Shown: in pieces, positions 1 through 3,300 of the stretch
How positions within the stretch are numbered: the first letter of the stretch is position 1
Layout of the letters: each line of letters opens with the position of its first letter
Source: an uncultured Caryophanales bacterium
Lineage (GTDB): Bacteria; Bacillota_I; Bacilli_A; RF39; UBA660
Direction: 5' to 3'
Assembly (NCBI GenBank): GCA_937897245.1
Contig: CALCBO010000308.1
Span: 1-5,261, forward strand
Length of the DNA: 5,261 bases
Position numbers and translations under genes: made by a program
Notes under the pieces: generated by a model
What the model saw: the letters and a program-made list of their open reading frames with translations, nothing else
Database searches by the model: none
Told to the model about the DNA's origin: nothing

Positions 1-1
1 T

Positions 2-346
2 ATGATTTCACAGGGTGTAGCTGAAGGTGAAGAAGAGGTATCTACTGAAATATTAAATTCTTTGAGTGATTATTATCATTCTGGGGAATTAAATGATTTT
101 ACATTATCTGTTCAATCATATATTGATCAAGGATATACTTATGATGAAGCATTTATGAAAGCATGTGGTAGTTATACAGAGCAACTTGTTGATGCTTTTG
201 CTGGTGGCTTTGTTTCTGGTATTGGATTTGGTGGTTTCCGTGGTGCGAAGATAGTTGCACAATCGGGAATAACTTCAGCTACTAGCGATGTGGATTTTAA
301 AACAGAATTAGCGAGAAAAATTGATGCAGATATTTATTCTCAAGAG
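2..346 (+). other. Protein region: helical segment with glycine-rich hydrophobic end (residues 1-115)
   Basis: The segment starts with an acidic helix containing 'AEGEEEVSTEIL', continues through a Tyr/Asp-rich helical stretch ('YIDQGYTYDEAFMKA'), and ends at residues 66-82 in 'FAGGFVSGIGFGGFRGA', a glycine-spaced hydrophobic patch. From memory, the order Glu-Glu helix, 50-60 residue spacer, then 'F.GG..SG...GG' resembles a segment seen in very large phage or mobile-element proteins of Bacillota. I could not verify this. If right, the gene extends well upstream. Residues 83-148 continue as charged helical sequence ('LREQYELYLQRKEA' at 122-135) before the linker begins. The glycine patch could instead be a short membrane-associating element. 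Confidence 0.5.
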
Positions 347-3300
347 AACTCTGAAGATTTATCTTTGCGTGAACAGTATGAGCTATATCTTCAAAGAAAA
401 GAGGCTTCAAAAGGTAATAGGTTATCTTTGGTAGATTTACTTTTTCATAATAATGAATCTGATTCAAATTCTGAAGCTAAGTCGGATGCAGTTGTTGATC
501 ATTCAGAAAAAATAGATGTAGATGATGATTCTAAGGCAACAGAGATAACTGTTTCAGAACCTACTACAGAATCAGCAAAAGTAACTGGTCCAACACCAGT
601 TGAGGAATCACAAGAAGTAGCTGATTCAACTCCAGCTGAAGAAACAGATTCTTCAGGAAATGGTGATTCTACAATAACTGATTATGTTGAACCTGATACA
701 GATAATGGTGCAGTAGCAACTCCAGTTGAAAACGATAGTACTATACCTGCATCTACATCTAGAGCTAATGTTGATACAGAAATAACTACTTTAGATGATG
801 ATAATAATAGCCAAAAAACTGAGGAAAAACCAAAAAAAGTTAAAAACAGTAATAAGGATGATGCTACAACAATTACCTTAAAAGAAGGTATACTTTATGA
901 GATAGATGATAAATATAAAAAATATTCTGATGCTTTAGGTGGAAAGAAATATCAAGATGGTTCTACAGTTGTAACTAAAAAAGGTAAAGACGGAAGTAAT
1001 ACTTATTATAGATATAATGCAAATGGTGAATTAATTGAAGTACATGTAGTGGATGCTAAAGGTAATGAGTCATACTTTAATAGTGATGGTGTTCCATGTA
1101 AAAAAGCTTATGATTCTTCAGACAGTCCAGTTATACCAATTACTGTATTAGATGGTGGAGAAGTTACTGTATATGATAACGAAATTGTAGTACATAGAAA
1201 AGAAAATGGAAAATCTGTTTTTTATACCTATGATAAAAATGGTGAGTTATTAAAAGTAAAAGATGATAAAGGAAATGATGTAGAAGGTCAAGCTGATAGA
1301 ATTAATAAAATTGATGTTGCTGAAGATACAAAAACTGATGAAAAACCTAAAAGTGAAAGTTCAAAAGAAACAGAAACTGATTATGGAAGAAAAACTAAAT
1401 CTAGTCCTAGTGAGGCTCGAAGAACAGGTGGAGAAAGTGTTCCTTCTGGAGGTGAAAGAGCAGGATATACAGGGAATAATGGTAATAATGGTAATACGGA
1501 TAATAATCAAAATGGTGCTAATGTTGGAAGAAATGGTTCACATTCTTCAAATCAGCAAGCACATGATTTAGTTGGAAAATCATATAAAGGAAAAAATGTA
1601 GGTAATTCTCTTTATAATGCTCCTGCTAAAGTAGCCGGTTCTATTCCAGCTGCAAGTGCAGCAACAACTGGAAATAGTAATAGTAATTCTAATACAAATA
1701 ATAATTCTGGAAAGAAAAAGTCTGATTCTAAAAGTTCTACTCCAAGTCAGAAAAAATCTCAATCAAATAAAGATGTTGATTCTAAGAAGAAATCTACTAC
1801 TGTAGAAAATACAGAGGCAACTAGAAAGTCTGATTCTAGTAGGGATTCAAATAAGGATAGATCATCAAAAGTAAGTAATTCTACTGCTAGTAGTAAATCA
1901 ACAACTAAAGGTAAGGTGGCTCAACCTTCTAGTAAGACTGATAGAACTACATCAAACAGTTCAAGTAAGTTAAGTAATAGTCAGAAAAGCAGAGGTAATA
2001 CAGCAAATACTGCAACTAATGCTAATGATGGAAAAAAATCATCAAATCCTGTTGCTAATCTTTCTGAAGGATTAAAGAGTGATATGAAATCTGCTACTAC
2101 ATCTATGGCTGGTATTGCTGGTGGGGGATTACTTGGAGCTGAAGCAATTTTAGGTGGCGCTTCACTTGGTGCGGCATCTTTATCAGGAATAGGATCTATG
2201 TCCAATTCTGCTAATACCCCATCAACTTCAACTTCTTATTCAGGAAGATCAACTCCTTCTGGTAAGTCTTCTGGTAATTCTTATACGGCAAATCAAAATA
2301 GACCTATGAAAGATGTTGTTCAGACTGAAGTTAGGGTTGATACTTCTCAAGGTGATGTGTCTTATTCTCAAGAAGCATTATCAGATATTAATGGTTCAAC
2401 TAATCCTAATGAAGATTCTGATAAGGAAAGTACAAAAAAGGGTAGTACTAAAGAAGAACAATCAAAAGATGAAGGAAAAGATAAAACTACTGAGGATAGT
2501 GCAGAAGAAAATGAAGAAAACAAAGAATTAAGTAATACTGAAGAAGCTGATAGTAAAAAGGGTGAAATTCCTGCTGAAATAGAAAAATTAGGTGAAGATA
2601 TAGTTGGGGATAATCAAGAAATAGAAAGATTAGAAGAAGATTTACCTGAGTCAGATAATATTTCTCAATTAGATAAATTAGATGATGAGCCAGTTGAATC
2701 TTTAGAAACAGATACTAAGGTGTTACCTGCAACAGTAGAAGCAGAAACTAAGGCGCTACCTGCTGGAGAAGAAACTGATACTGGATTTTTATCTCCAGAA
2801 TCAAAGGTTTCAGAAAATGATAATGTTGTTAATACTGGTAATAATACGGAAGTTGAACAAAGTAATCAACAACAAAGTGAACAAAAACAAGCTGATTATC
2901 AAGTCTTAGATGAATTATTTGATAATAATAATGATAAAAATAGTGTGGTTCATGCTTTAGTTAGATATTTAAGGGAAGGTAAGGTTGGAGAAATACCATT
3001 AGAATATCGTGCGTCTGTGGCTAGTATGGATTCAAGTAATATTGTTGATTATTTTAATGATAATAATATTGCTCATGATTTAAAAACTATGGATTCTCAG
3101 ATTAGTAGAAATCAAGTTGATATAAGAGCAATAGTTGATGAGTTACGTAAGAATAATTTAGTAAATCAAGATGGAATATATGATGGTGATCTTAGAGTTG
3201 CAGCTTATCTATTAACTGATAATTTAGATTTTATTCCAAATAATGATTTTAAAACAGCTTTGGCTAGTATGAATAAATATGATATACTTGATTTCTTTAG

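Larger units (their letters stand above)
1292..2092 (+). other. Protein region: long Ser/Asn/Lys/Thr-rich basic disordered segment (residues 431-697)
   Basis: About 265 residues of low complexity with almost no aromatic residues. It begins mixed-charge ('EKPKSESSKETETDYGRK'), passes a Gly/Asn stretch (residues 481-515), a short Ala-rich patch ('IPAASAATTG', 548-557), and then a Lys/Ser/Asp/Thr-rich stretch to about residue 680. Residues 571-600 contain ten Lys and only three Asp, so this part is net basic, unlike the acidic linkers on either side. Such segments act as flexible spacers. A basic one may also contact acidic polymers or the protein's own acidic linkers, but that is inference. No enzyme motif is visible. 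Confidence 0.7.

Noticed and set aside
872..1291. Full RHS/YD-repeat toxin shell
   Set aside because: There are only two YD-like units; a shell needs many consecutive repeats, and no RHS core peptidase motif is seen in the window.
1447..1481. Strong Shine-Dalgarno-like ggaggtg followed by an ATG, suggesting an internal start
   Set aside because: The ATG (1479-1481) is about 25 bases away, too far, and in a different frame that stops at about 1571. The GGA GGT simply encodes Gly-Gly in the main frame.
1311..1571. Open stretch of 86 codons, + strand, in another frame
   Set aside because: It lies inside the giant frame. Its product is a run of Lys, Ile, Met, Leu and Val expected from reading Asn/Glu/Lys-rich codons out of frame, and there is no independent start signal.
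1580..1762. Open stretch of 60 codons on the - strand
   Set aside because: It is antisense to the Ser/Asn-rich linker, and the product is an artefact of repetitive codons (Ile/Arg/Thr/Cys runs). No promoter or ribosome binding site is evident.
1981..2205. Open stretch of 74 codons on the - strand with a proline/alanine-rich, partly hydrophobic product
   Set aside because: It is antisense to the Gly/Ala/Ser-rich part of the main protein, whose reversed codons naturally give Pro/Ala/Ser. There is no supporting start signal.
2313..2531. Open stretch of 72 codons, + strand, in another frame
   Set aside because: It is contained in the acidic linker. The Lys/Leu/Ile-rich product is what GAA/AAA-rich DNA gives when read out of frame.
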